Assembly (NCBI RefSeq): GCF_006265095.1
Contig: NZ_VCNK01000014.1
Span: 1 to 64,000, forward strand
Length of the DNA: 64,000 nucleotides
Reading direction: 5' to 3'
DNA from: Phaeobacter sp. B1627
GTDB lineage: Bacteria; Pseudomonadota; Alphaproteobacteria; Rhodobacterales; Rhodobacteraceae
The notes under the pieces were generated by a model that did not search any database, was not told the origin of the DNA, and was given only the letters and a program-made list of their open reading frames with translations. The position numbers and the translations under genes are program-made. Every line of letters begins with the position of its first letter. Position 1 is the first letter of the stretch. Of this stretch, positions 52,708 through 60,409 are shown in pieces.

Positions 52708-53010
52708 TCAGCCGCGCCCACGCGCCAGTTCAATGCGGGCTTCGATCAAAGACAGATCCGCAATGATCCGGCGCCGTTGCGTGCGATCCCCGGTGTCGCG
52801 CAGCTCGGCGCGCAGGCGCGCCAGTTCACGACTGAGCGAGACCACCTCCGGCACCGCGCCTGCGTCCTTCAGGATGCGGTTCATCACCGCGTTCTCCGGG
52901 TCATCGCAGGGGGGCAGTGGCTTGCCTGCGCCTTCGAGGTTGTCAAAGGCGCCGTCTTGTTCCGCAGCCGCGATCCGCGCGTTGATGAGGTCGATCAGAG
53001 GATGGTCCAT
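52708..53010 (-). CDS. DUF1992 (DnaJC28-like) protein
   Basis: From the ATG at 53010 the product is 100 residues, matching DUF1992: MDHPLIDLINARIAAAEQDG, FDNLEGAGKPLPPCDDPEN and VSLSRELARLRAELR. The family is related to a C-terminal domain of DnaJ homologue C28 but has no J-domain. Function unknown. The upstream in-frame region to 53136 is not family sequence. Confidence 0.88.
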   Translation of the reverse strand: MDHPLIDLINARIAAAEQDGAFDNLEGAGKPLPPCDDPENAVMNRILKDAGAVPEVVSLSRELARLRAELRDTGDRTQRRRIIADLSLIEARIELARGRG

Positions 53011-53136
53011 TGCCGCAGAAATAGCGCCCACCGGCCGATGGTGCAACCGTGCGCCCGGGACTTCAGAGCGATGGGAGGCCCGCACGCCCAAGGCAGGGAA
53101 GTTGTCCCCCGCACGGCATGCGCCCCCGCACCCCAA

Positions 53137-53170
53137 TGAAAACCCCCGCCGGATCGCTTCGGCGGGGGTT
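53137..53170 (-). terminator. Rho-independent terminator of the 5'-nucleotidase gene
   Basis: On the minus strand a 10-bp stem (AACCCCCGCC / GGCGGGGGTT) with a 10-base loop ends in TTTT, 76 bases after the nucleotidase stop. Confidence 0.85.
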
Positions 53171-53245
53171 AATACTGTGTTACCAATATGTCACACATCC
53201 TGACCCATTGTTTCGCACGCGAAACATCAGGTCAGCAGTGCTGAC

Positions 53246-54820
53246 TTATTTCTTGGTGATGCGACCATCGGTATAGGCGCTGTAGGGACCTTCGGCAGCC
53301 AGGAACTCTGCGACCACATCTGCCAGATCGGGACCGAAGTCATAGGCGTTCTTGTCATCGCCCGAGAACATCTTGTAGCCGTCACCGCCATTGCGAACAT
53401 AGTTGTTGGAGACCACACCGTAGATCTTGGCCGGATCGATCGGGGTTGCCGTTTCGCCCTCCAGAACCATCACGTCGGAAACCCGCGCGCCCGGCTCTTT
53501 CGAGGCGTCAAAGGCAAAGCTCAGCCCTGCGACCTGCGGGAAACGCCCGCCGCCTTCCTCGACCTGGCTGACACCGTTTTCCAGCGCATCAATCATGGTC
53601 TGACCGCTGATCTGGAAGGTCGACAGGGTGTTCTGGAACGGCAGAACCGTCAGCACTTCGCCCATGGTGACCTCGCCCGCGTCGATGGAGGAGCGCAGGC
53701 CGCCGCCGTTCTGGATCGCGATGGAGACGCCCTGATCCTTCACCCGTGCCAGCATCGCATCGGCCACCAGATTGCCCATCGGGCATTCCTCGGCGCGGCA
53801 GACATCGCGCGAGCCTTCGATTGCGGTCTCAGCTGCCGCCACCACTTTGTTGCGGATCTCGTCCAGCGGCGCCGCCAGTTCGGCAATCCGGGCCACGGTG
53901 GTTTCGTCCTCGGACACGGCTGCATCCATGATCAGCGGCTCGCCCGCGGCCTCGGTCACATTGCCCGCGTCATCGAATGTGACGTTCAGCTCGCCCAGGA
54001 ATTTGCCATAGGCATAGGCCTGTACGATCGCCACGTCGTTCACCATGGTCGGATAGGGGCCGGCCGCACGATCGGATTCGTTGGACAGATAGGTGTTGGA
54101 ATGGCCGCCGACGATCACATCGACGCCGGTGGTGCCCGCAGCGACTTTCTGGTCGACCACATAGCCCGAGTGGCTGAGCACGATGATCTTGTTCACGCCG
54201 CTGGCAGTCAGACGGTCCACCTCGCCCTGCACGGCCGCGACAGGATCCGAGAAATGCACGTTGGGACCGGGGCTTGCCAGCTCGTCGGTGTCTTGGGGCG
54301 TCAGGCCGATCAGGCCGATCTTCTCGCCGCCCTTTTCAATCACCGTGGATTTCAGCAGCTTGTCGGACAGGAATTTCTCGGCCGAGAAATCGGCGTTGGA
54401 CATCAGCACCGGAAAGTCCACCGCATCCATGAAACCGCGCAGCACTTCGGGGCCGTCGTCGAATTCGTGGTTGCCCACGGTCATGCCGTCATAGCCGAGC
54501 TTGTTCATCATCTCGGCAGCGACCTTGCCCTTGTAGTAGGTGTAGAACAGGGTGCCCTGGAACTGGTCGCCCCCATCCACAAGGATCGAATTCCCTGCCC
54601 GCGCACGGGCCGCTTCGACCGCCGTCACCAGTCGAGCGGAGCCGCCAAAGCATTTGCCTTCTGTGTTGTCCTCGGAGGAGCAGCCGCTGTCGTATTTGCT
54701 GATCGGCTCAAAACGGGCGTGAAAGTCGTTGGTATGCAGAATCGTCAGCTTGTACTCTGCCGCCGCCATGCCTGCGGTCAGACCCAGCGCTGCGACAGTT
54801 GTCAGAAAACGTGCGATCAT
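53246..54820 (-). CDS. periplasmic 5'-nucleotidase/UshA-like metallophosphoesterase
   Basis: From the ATG at 54820 the protein is 524 residues with a Sec signal (cleavage after AMAAA near residue 21). The N-terminal metallophosphatase domain has ILHTNDFHARFEP, VDGGDQFQGTLFY and TVGNHEFDDG; the C-terminal substrate domain has NGGGLRSSIDAGEVTMGEVL and VSNNYVRNGGDGY. It hydrolyses extracellular nucleotides to nucleosides and phosphate. GGTGAGGGA is the ribosome site. A palindrome lies in its 5' leader, and a terminator follows. Confidence 0.95.
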   Translation of the reverse strand: MIARFLTTVAALGLTAGMAAAEYKLTILHTNDFHARFEPISKYDSGCSSEDNTEGKCFGGSARLVTAVEAARARAGNSILVDGGDQFQGTLFYTYYKGKVAAEMMNKLGYDGMTVGNHEFDDGPEVLRGFMDAVDFPVLMSNADFSAEKFLSDKLLKSTVIEKGGEKIGLIGLTPQDTDELASPGPNVHFSDPVAAVQGEVDRLTASGVNKIIVLSHSGYVVDQKVAAGTTGVDVIVGGHSNTYLSNESDRAAGPYPTMVNDVAIVQAYAYGKFLGELNVTFDDAGNVTEAAGEPLIMDAAVSEDETTVARIAELAAPLDEIRNKVVAAAETAIEGSRDVCRAEECPMGNLVADAMLARVKDQGVSIAIQNGGGLRSSIDAGEVTMGEVLTVLPFQNTLSTFQISGQTMIDALENGVSQVEEGGGRFPQVAGLSFAFDASKEPGARVSDVMVLEGETATPIDPAKIYGVVSNNYVRNGGDGYKMFSGDDKNAYDFGPDLADVVAEFLAAEGPYSAYTDGRITKK

Positions 54821-54846
54821 GAGATATTCCCTCACCTTTGTTATGG

Positions 54847-54860
54847 CACCGGAACCGGTG
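54847..54860. promoter_or_regulatory. palindrome CACCGG-AA-CCGGTG in the 5' leader of the nucleotidase gene
   Basis: A perfect 14-bp dyad 26 bases upstream of the nucleotidase ATG in the divergent gap shared with the DUF952 gene. It could be an operator or, in RNA, too tight a loop for a stable hairpin. Confidence 0.4.
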
Positions 54861-55006
54861 GTGTTATGCGACCGATACTCGGGGTGTTTGCCCGGTCAGT
54901 CAAAGCCATTTTACCTGACAGCACCAGCTCGACGCAGGGGAAACTTTGATATGGTGACAACACAAGCATCTTGCACCGGACACGGCCTGCGGGCATGAGG
55001 GATCTC

Positions 55007-55345
55007 ATGCTGATATACAAGATTTTCCGTGACGATGAGTGGCGCGCCTTCGAGGCCGCCGGTGAAACCGAGGGCGCGCCCGTAGATCTTGCGGACGGGT
55101 TCATTCATTTCTCGACCGCCACGCAGGCTGCCGAAACCGCTGCGCGCCATTTTGCCGGGGCCGAAGGGCTGTGGCTTCTGGCCTTTGACGCGGACGCCCT
55201 GGGCGATGCGCTCAAATGGGAGCCCTCGCGCGGCGGGGCGCTGTTTCCGCATCTCTTCCGCCGGCTTCAGCGCGCCGAGATGCTCTGGGCCAAGCCGCTG
55301 CCGCTGGTGGATGGCCAGCATCAGTTCCCCGGCGAGATGGTCTGA
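55007..55345 (+). CDS. DUF952 family protein
   Basis: The ATG at 55007 has GAGGGA 6 bases upstream, so it is preferred over 54971 and 54995. The 112-residue protein carries the DUF952 pattern: YKIFRDDEWRAFEAAG, DGFIHFSTATQAAETAARHF and KWEPSRGGALFPHL. The family is small and uncharacterised, with similarity to ADP-ribosyl-transferase-like folds noted by others. It precedes pyrD, as often in Rhodobacterales. Confidence 0.9.
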   Translation: MLIYKIFRDDEWRAFEAAGETEGAPVDLADGFIHFSTATQAAETAARHFAGAEGLWLLAFDADALGDALKWEPSRGGALFPHLFRRLQRAEMLWAKPLPLVDGQHQFPGEMV

Positions 55346-55346
55346 C

Positions 55347-55385
55347 ACACCGCTTTGATACGCCGCTCTGATGCACCGCTCTGAT
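55347..55385. repeat. three 13-bp tandem repeats
   Basis: Units at 55347, 55360 and 55373 follow the consensus ACACCGCTCTGAT with one to two differences each, and a related ACGCCGCTCTGAC copy lies at 55420-55432. They sit between the DUF952 stop and pyrD. Confidence 0.82.
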
Positions 55386-55444
55386 GCACAGCAGAGCTGA
55401 CAGTCTACTCTCAAACGCCGCTCTGACAGAAGGACCCGAGACCG

Positions 55445-56503
55445 ATGAAGCTTTCCGAGACACTGGCGCTGGCGGTGCTGCACCGTATGGATCCGGAGGC
55501 CGCCCATGGCCTGTCCATCCGGGCGCTGAAGGCCGGGCTGACACCGCGTCCCGGCCCTGTCACCTCCGCCCGGCTGAAAACCGACGTGGCCGGGCTGTCG
55601 CTGCCCAACCCGGTGGGTCTGGCAGCCGGGTTTGACAAGAACGCCGAGGCGCTCGCCGCCCTGACGCAGGCGGGCTTCGGCTTTATCGAGGTGGGGGCCG
55701 CGACGCCCCGCCCCCAGCCCGGCAACCCCAAACCCCGCCTGTTCCGCCTGACCGAAGACCGCGCAGCCATCAACCGCTTTGGGTTCAACAACGCCGGGAT
55801 GGAGGTGATCGGCTCCCGCCTTGCCAAACGTCCTGCGGCAGGGGTGATCGGCCTCAACCTCGGGGCCAACAAGGACAGCGCTGACCGGGCGCAGGATTTC
55901 GCGCAGGTGCTTGGGCACTGCGGCGCGGACATCGATTTTGCCACCGTCAACGTCTCCTCTCCCAACACCGAAAAGCTCCGGGATCTGCAGGGCAAAGCCG
56001 CGCTGTCCGCGCTGTTGGCAGGGGTGATGGAGGCACGGGCGGATCTGCCGCGGCCGATCCCCGTCTTCCTGAAGATCGCCCCGGATCTGGATCAGTCGGC
56101 ACTGGATGACATTGCGGCGGTGGCGACCGAAAGCGGGATCGACGCGGTGATTGCCACCAATACGACCCTGTCACGCGCGGGGCTGCAGAGCCGCCACCGC
56201 GACGAAGCCGGCGGGTTGTCCGGTGCGCCCTTGTTCGAGGCCTCGAACCGGATCCTGGCGCAGCTCTCGCAGCGTCTGGACGGTGCCGTGCCGCTGATTG
56301 GCGTCGGCGGGATCTCCTCTGGGGCAGAGGCCTATGCCAAGATCTGTGCGGGTGCCTCGGCAGTGCAGCTCTACACCGCTCTGGTCTATGGCGGGCTGTC
56401 GCTGGCGGGGGAGATCGCGACAGATCTCGACGCGCTGCTGGCGCGGGACGGGTATGACACCGTCGCGGAGGCCGTTGGCAGCAAACGGGCTGACTGGCTC
56501 TGA
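55445..56503 (+). CDS. pyrD: quinone-dependent dihydroorotate dehydrogenase
   Basis: The 352-residue class 2 enzyme has an N-terminal quinone-binding helical extension (about residues 1-45), then the FMN barrel: [44 protein letters not shown] with the catalytic Ser, and [20 protein letters not shown] at the phosphate site. It converts dihydroorotate to orotate in pyrimidine synthesis at the inner membrane. The ATG at 55445 follows AGAAGGACCCGAGACC. Confidence 0.97.
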   Translation: MKLSETLALAVLHRMDPEAAHGLSIRALKAGLTPRPGPVTSARLKTDVAGLSLPNPVGLAAGFDKNAEALAALTQAGFGFIEVGAATPRPQPGNPKPRLFRLTEDRAAINRFGFNNAGMEVIGSRLAKRPAAGVIGLNLGANKDSADRAQDFAQVLGHCGADIDFATVNVSSPNTEKLRDLQGKAALSALLAGVMEARADLPRPIPVFLKIAPDLDQSALDDIAAVATESGIDAVIATNTTLSRAGLQSRHRDEAGGLSGAPLFEASNRILAQLSQRLDGAVPLIGVGGISSGAEAYAKICAGASAVQLYTALVYGGLSLAGEIATDLDALLARDGYDTVAEAVGSKRADWL

Positions 56504-56520
56504 CCGGCGCGCCGTGATCT

Positions 56521-56579
56521 GCAGCGGAGCGGGGCTGGACCGGACCGGGGGTCGGTGAGCTCCCGCGCGGCTCCGCTGC
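56521..56579 (+). terminator. long-loop hairpin after pyrD
   Basis: GCAGCGGAGC (56521-56530) pairs exactly with GCTCCGCTGC (56570-56579), followed by TTTGAAAAG. The 39-base loop makes it a weaker candidate than the next hairpin. Confidence 0.5.
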
Positions 56580-56607
56580 TTTGAAAAGCCGCGTTTCCCC
56601 TTGGGCC

Positions 56608-56638
56608 GGGCAGGCCGCGCCGAAGGCGCGGCCTGCCC
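56608..56638. terminator. very stable 14-bp hairpin between convergent pyrD and MATE genes
   Basis: GGGCAGGCCGCGCC and its exact complement flank a GAA loop. It lies between two convergent genes. There is no T run on either strand, so it may act as a Rho-assisted stop or an mRNA-end protector. Confidence 0.6.
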
Positions 56639-56717
56639 CCCGGCGATTTGCACAGCAAAGCGCAAACCCTCGGCCGCCCGCCATCCTGCCACGCAAACGT
56701 TCCTCAGCCCCCGTCTC

Positions 56718-58040
56718 TCAGGCCGCAGCGACGGCCCCCAGCAGCCGGGGATAGCGCGCACCAAGGGTCACCGCCCGCGCCACATTCAGCACCATCACGG
56801 CCAACCACAGCCCATGGTTGCCCAAGGCCGGTACAAAAACCGCCAGCGCCAGACAATACACTCCAACCGACTGCAGCATGGCGATCCGCATGTCCCGGGT
56901 CCAGGTGGCCCCGATGAAAATCCCGTCCAGCATATAGCTTGCGACGCTCACCAACGGCGCCAGAGCCACCCAGAACAGGTAGTGGCGCGCCACCGCGCGC
57001 ACATCCGGCGCGGTCGCCATCAGGTCAATCAGCACCGGCCCGAAGACCCAGAAACAGCCGGCAATCACCACCGACAGACCCAGCCCCCATTGTCCCGACA
57101 CGGTCACCGCCTGGCGCAGGCGGCCGGGATCGCGGGCCCCCACCGCACCGCCCACCAGCGCCTCGGCGCTGAAGGCGAACCCGTCCAGCGCAAAGGCCGT
57201 GATCTCCAGAAACTGGATCAGCACCTGATTGGCCGCCAGCGTGACATCGCCGAGGTCCGCTGCGAGAAAGAGAAAGGTGGTGAAGGACACCGTCAGCAGC
57301 ACCGAGCGCAACATGATGTCGCCATTGACCTGCATCATCCGCCGCAGCCGCCCGCGATCAAAGATCCGGCCCCAATCATACCACTGATTGCCCCGAAACG
57401 CCGATCCGCAGAGCCAGAGCCCCAGCGCCAGCCCGGTCCATTCCGCCAGCAACGTCGCCGTCGCGACCCCCTCGACGCCCCAGCCGAGGCCCAGAACAAA
57501 CCACAGATCCAACAGGATATTCAGCCCGTTCATCCAGATCTGCAGCACAAAGACGCCGCGGGTGCGTTCCATTGCGATCAGCCATCCGGTGACCGCATAG
57601 AGGCCGATGGTCGCAGGCGCCCCCCAGATCCGGATTTCCAGATATTGCCGGGCCAGGCTCTCCACTTCGGCGCTGGCGGGCGAGAGCGCAAAGGCACCGC
57701 GGAACACGAGGGCCTGCGCGAGGATGAAGAGCAGACCGGCCGCCCCCGCAAGGATCAGCCCCCGCATCAGCAAGGCGCCGGTCTCGGCCTCATCACCGGC
57801 GCCACGGGCCTGCGCCGCCAAGCCGGTGGTGCCCATGCGCAGGAAGCCGAAGACCCAATAGATGGTTGACAGGATCACCGCGCTGATACCGACGGCCCCG
57901 ATCGGCGCCGCCTGCCCCAGCTGCCCGACAACGCCCGTGTCGACCGCACCGAGGATCGGGACGGTGGCATTGGACAGAACAATGGGCAGCGCAATTTTCA
58001 GCACCCTTGCGTGGGTGATCGGCCCGCTCGCCTCAGACAT
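56718..58040 (-). CDS. MATE-family multidrug/DinF-type exporter
   Basis: From the ATG at 58040 the protein is 440 residues with 12 membrane helices in two similar halves. MATE motifs include ALPIVLSNATVPILGAVDTG near the start and AEALVGGAVGARD near residue 250. It resembles DinF-type members, which export drugs or metabolites in exchange for H+ or Na+. A TTG at 58046 is in frame but less likely. Confidence 0.93.
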   Translation of the reverse strand: MSEASGPITHARVLKIALPIVLSNATVPILGAVDTGVVGQLGQAAPIGAVGISAVILSTIYWVFGFLRMGTTGLAAQARGAGDEAETGALLMRGLILAGAAGLLFILAQALVFRGAFALSPASAEVESLARQYLEIRIWGAPATIGLYAVTGWLIAMERTRGVFVLQIWMNGLNILLDLWFVLGLGWGVEGVATATLLAEWTGLALGLWLCGSAFRGNQWYDWGRIFDRGRLRRMMQVNGDIMLRSVLLTVSFTTFLFLAADLGDVTLAANQVLIQFLEITAFALDGFAFSAEALVGGAVGARDPGRLRQAVTVSGQWGLGLSVVIAGCFWVFGPVLIDLMATAPDVRAVARHYLFWVALAPLVSVASYMLDGIFIGATWTRDMRIAMLQSVGVYCLALAVFVPALGNHGLWLAVMVLNVARAVTLGARYPRLLGAVAAA

Positions 58041-58066
58041 GTGCAACGTCCCTTGAAACGATCAGA

Positions 58067-58585
58067 TCAGCTCTCGGACGCGCGGTCCTGCGGCATCAGG
58101 AAATGGCCGGTGGCCTGGGCAAACAGCTTGTCCTTGTGATCCTGCCAGGCCTCCACCTGGACCGACGCATAGCGCCGCCCCGAGCGGTTGACAGTGGCGC
58201 GCGCGTAGGAATCGCGTGGCAGGCCCGAACGCAGATAGTCGACGGTGAAATCGATGGTCTTCGGCAGCCGTGGCATCTGTCCGGATGTCATCGCCTCCAC
58301 ATCCAGCGCGCCGGATTCGAACTGCGGCCAGAGGTGGAACCATTGCAGGGTGATCACCGCCGTGACCTCCAGAAAGGCCGCCGTCGCGCCGCCGTGCACT
58401 GCTGGCAGCAGGGGGTTGCCGATCAGGTTGTCATGGAAATGCATGGTCGAGGTCACCTCGTCCCCGCGCCGCTCGAAGGTGATGCCGAGAAAGCCGATAT
58501 AGGGCACCGATTCGACCAGCGCGCTCAATGCTGCATCGCGACGTTGCTTGATCACCTGTACGGGTTCCGGACGGGGGCGGCTCAT
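58067..58585 (-). CDS. PaaI-type hotdog thioesterase
   Basis: The 172-residue protein shows the hotdog pattern (DNLIGNPLLPAVHGGATAAFLE with the active-site HGG region, and TIDFTVDYLRSGLPRDSYA). Such enzymes hydrolyse acyl-CoA thioesters. It overlaps its paralogue by 4 bases and is probably translated with it. The locus context is acyl-CoA metabolism. Confidence 0.9.
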   Translation of the reverse strand: MSRPRPEPVQVIKQRRDAALSALVESVPYIGFLGITFERRGDEVTSTMHFHDNLIGNPLLPAVHGGATAAFLEVTAVITLQWFHLWPQFESGALDVEAMTSGQMPRLPKTIDFTVDYLRSGLPRDSYARATVNRSGRRYASVQVEAWQDHKDKLFAQATGHFLMPQDRASES

Positions 58586-59004
58586 CGCTTGATCTCCACG
58601 GTGAAGGCGCCCGAGGCCGTTGCCACCGGGGTTTCGGTCTCATCATCGGTGGCAATCGCCCGCACGAAGGCCACGTTGCGGGTGACATGGTGACAGGTGG
58701 CGGTGGTGCGGATGGTCTGCCCCGGCGTGGCCCCGCGCATATAGTCGATGCGCAGATCGATGGTGGCGGTGCTGGAGGGGGCGCTCGGGTGGCTCATCAC
58801 GGCCGCGCCGCAGCAGGTGTCCATCAGCGCGGACACGGCGCCGCCGTGGATCACGCCGGTGTCCGGGTCGCCGATCAGCTTCTTGTCATAGGGCATCACG
58901 ATCACCGCGCGGCCATCGCCGATCTCGGTCAACTCCATCCCCAGCGCCCGCGAATGCGGGATTGCTTCGATGAACTGACGCGCCAGTTGGGTCTTGTCGG
59001 CCAT
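58582..59004 (-). CDS. PaaI-type hotdog thioesterase
   Basis: From the ATG at 59004 (AAGGAGCAGCTC upstream) the product is 140 residues with the core GDPDTGVIHGGAVSALMDTC and DLRIDYMRGATPGQTI. The HGG motif with nearby Asp/Ser residues fits a PaaI-type thioesterase acting on short or aromatic acyl-CoA. It is divergent from the first MerR gene, and the 126-base gap is likely a shared control region. Confidence 0.92.
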   Translation of the reverse strand: MADKTQLARQFIEAIPHSRALGMELTEIGDGRAVIVMPYDKKLIGDPDTGVIHGGAVSALMDTCCGAAVMSHPSAPSSTATIDLRIDYMRGATPGQTIRTTATCHHVTRNVAFVRAIATDDETETPVATASGAFTVEIKR

Positions 59005-59077
59005 GAGCTGCTCCTTGCCCGGATGTCCCCCTTTTATTCCGCGCAGCCCGCCAAAGCGCAAGGCCTGCAAAAACTCG

Positions 59078-59103
59078 CAGTTGCACCACTTGGTTCAGTT
59101 GCA
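59078..59103. promoter_or_regulatory. CAGTTGCA direct repeat, 18-bp period, in the divergent thioesterase/MerR gap
   Basis: The 8-mer occurs at 59078-59085 and 59096-59103, with a related GGTTGCG at 59107. Tandem sites with this spacing are plausible regulator contacts between the divergent thioesterase genes and the MerR gene. Confidence 0.4.
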
Positions 59104-59130
59104 TAGGTTGCGCCTCAAGGGAGGACGTGG

Positions 59131-59499
59131 ATGACCGAGACATTACTGTCATTCAAGGAGATGTGTGCGCAGTTCGATGTAACCCCGCGCACCCTTCGGT
59201 ATTATGAATACATTGAACTGCTGAAGCCGGACCGGCAGGGTCGGTCACGGTTTTACGGTCCCCGCGAGGTCGCGCGCATGAAGCTGATCCTGCGCGGCCG
59301 GAAATTCGGGTTTCAGCTGGAAGAGATCCGGCAATGGCTGATGATCTATGAAAACGAAGGCAACGCGGCGCAGATGCGCGCCTTCATCGAAATGGCCGAC
59401 CGCCAGATGAAAGAGCTGCAGTCGCAGCGCCAGCAGATCGAGGACGCGATGCGCGAACTGGGCACGCTGCGCGAAGCAACGCTCAAGCTGCTGGACTGA
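59131..59499 (+). CDS. MerR-family transcriptional regulator
   Basis: The 122-residue protein has the MerR winged helix (FDVTPRTLRYYEYIELLKP, then RFYGPREVARMKLILRGRKF) and a C-terminal coiled coil (MKELQSQRQQIEDAMREL) for dimerisation. It lacks effector-binding Cys residues. AAGGGAGGA precedes the ATG. It is about half identical by eye to the second MerR gene at 59887, so the two are paralogues. Confidence 0.93.
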   Translation: MTETLLSFKEMCAQFDVTPRTLRYYEYIELLKPDRQGRSRFYGPREVARMKLILRGRKFGFQLEEIRQWLMIYENEGNAAQMRAFIEMADRQMKELQSQRQQIEDAMRELGTLREATLKLLD

Positions 59500-59533
59500 G
59501 GGAACGCAGACGCGCCGGACAGGAGGACAGGCT

Positions 59534-59598
59534 GGCAGAACAGGCGGGCAGAACAGGCTGGCCCGCCCTCTGACCCTGTCCCTTCTGACCCTGTCCCT
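59534..59598. repeat. two adjacent tandem-repeat pairs after the first MerR gene
   Basis: GGCAGAACAGG occurs at 59534-59544 and 59547-59557 (13-bp period). CTGACCCTGTCCCT then occurs at 59570-59583 and 59585-59598 (15-bp period), followed by CCTCATACC twice up to about 59620. They fill much of the gap between the MerR genes. Confidence 0.75.
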
Positions 59599-59770
59599 CA
59601 TACCTCGCACCTCATACCCCGGCATATCCCGGCCGGTGCCTGTGCACCCTGAGTATTTCGTCTGATAATTCCCCCCGGGCGCCGGCCCCGTCGGCGCGGG
59701 ATTTCGTTGACCCTTCATTTTTACGAAGTTTTCGCGATCCCCCCGGTTCGTTTCGGGCGAGGATCACCTT

Positions 59771-59900
59771 GACGTAGCGTCACCTCCCCTTGTCACAACG
59801 TCACCTTCAGAAGTGACGCGGCGTCGAAGTTACGTAAACGTAAAGTTCATGTTGTAACCTTTGGGCAGACGCCTAAAGTTGACGTTGTGACCATCAACGT
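59771..59900. promoter_or_regulatory. cluster of ACGT-type dyads upstream of the second MerR gene
   Basis: Four dyads occur in 130 bases. GACG-TAG-CGTC lies at 59771-59781. CGTCAC-N8-GTGACG lies at 59799-59818. TTACGT-AA-ACGTAA at 59830-59843 is perfect. ACGTT-N9-AACGT at 59882-59900 spans the GTG start. The perfect 14-mer resembles operators described for LiuR-type MerR regulators of branched-chain amino acid/fatty acid breakdown. Autoregulation and control of the downstream acyl-CoA dehydrogenase are inferred. Confidence 0.6.
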
Positions 59901-60312
59901 AAAGAGACCCGTGACCGAAGACATCAAATCCATTCGCGAGATGTGTGACGAGTTCGGAGTGACTCCGCGCACGTTGCGGTTCTACGAGGCCAAGGAACTG
60001 TTGTTTCCGACCCGGGATGGTCAGAAGCGTCTGTTCACCAAACGCGACCGCGCCCGGCTGAAATTGATTCTGCGCGGCAAGCGCTTTGGCTTCAGCCTGG
60101 AGGAAATCCGTCAGCTTCTGGACCTCTATCACATGGGCGACCAGCAACTGACCCAGCTGAGCCGCACCTATGAGATCGCGCAGGACCGTCTGGCCGACAT
60201 GGAACGTCAGCGCGACGAGCTGAACGAAGCCATCGACGACCTGAAAGATCAGCTGAAATGGGGCGAGAAAGTCATCGCCTCCATGCGAAACGGTGCGAAG
60301 GCCGCGGAATAA
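59887..60312 (+). CDS. MerR-family transcriptional regulator (LiuR-like)
   Basis: The 141-residue protein, from a GTG at 59887, has the MerR HTH (FGVTPRTLRFYEAKELLFP and LFTKRDRARLKLILRGKRFG) and a C-terminal coiled coil (ERQRDELNEAIDDLKDQL). It lies 97 bases before an acyl-CoA dehydrogenase gene, and its promoter carries the ACGT dyad cluster. MerR regulators in this position control fatty acid or leucine/isovalerate degradation in related bacteria. Confidence 0.92.
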   Translation: MTINVKRPVTEDIKSIREMCDEFGVTPRTLRFYEAKELLFPTRDGQKRLFTKRDRARLKLILRGKRFGFSLEEIRQLLDLYHMGDQQLTQLSRTYEIAQDRLADMERQRDELNEAIDDLKDQLKWGEKVIASMRNGAKAAE

Positions 60313-60409
60313 CCCCGCAGGCCCTCGTGCAACCGGCCATTCGGCCAGCCGGCCCCAAGTGCCGTCCACCAATATCTGACCGCGAATAGCGCAACCGACG
60401 AGGAACGCG

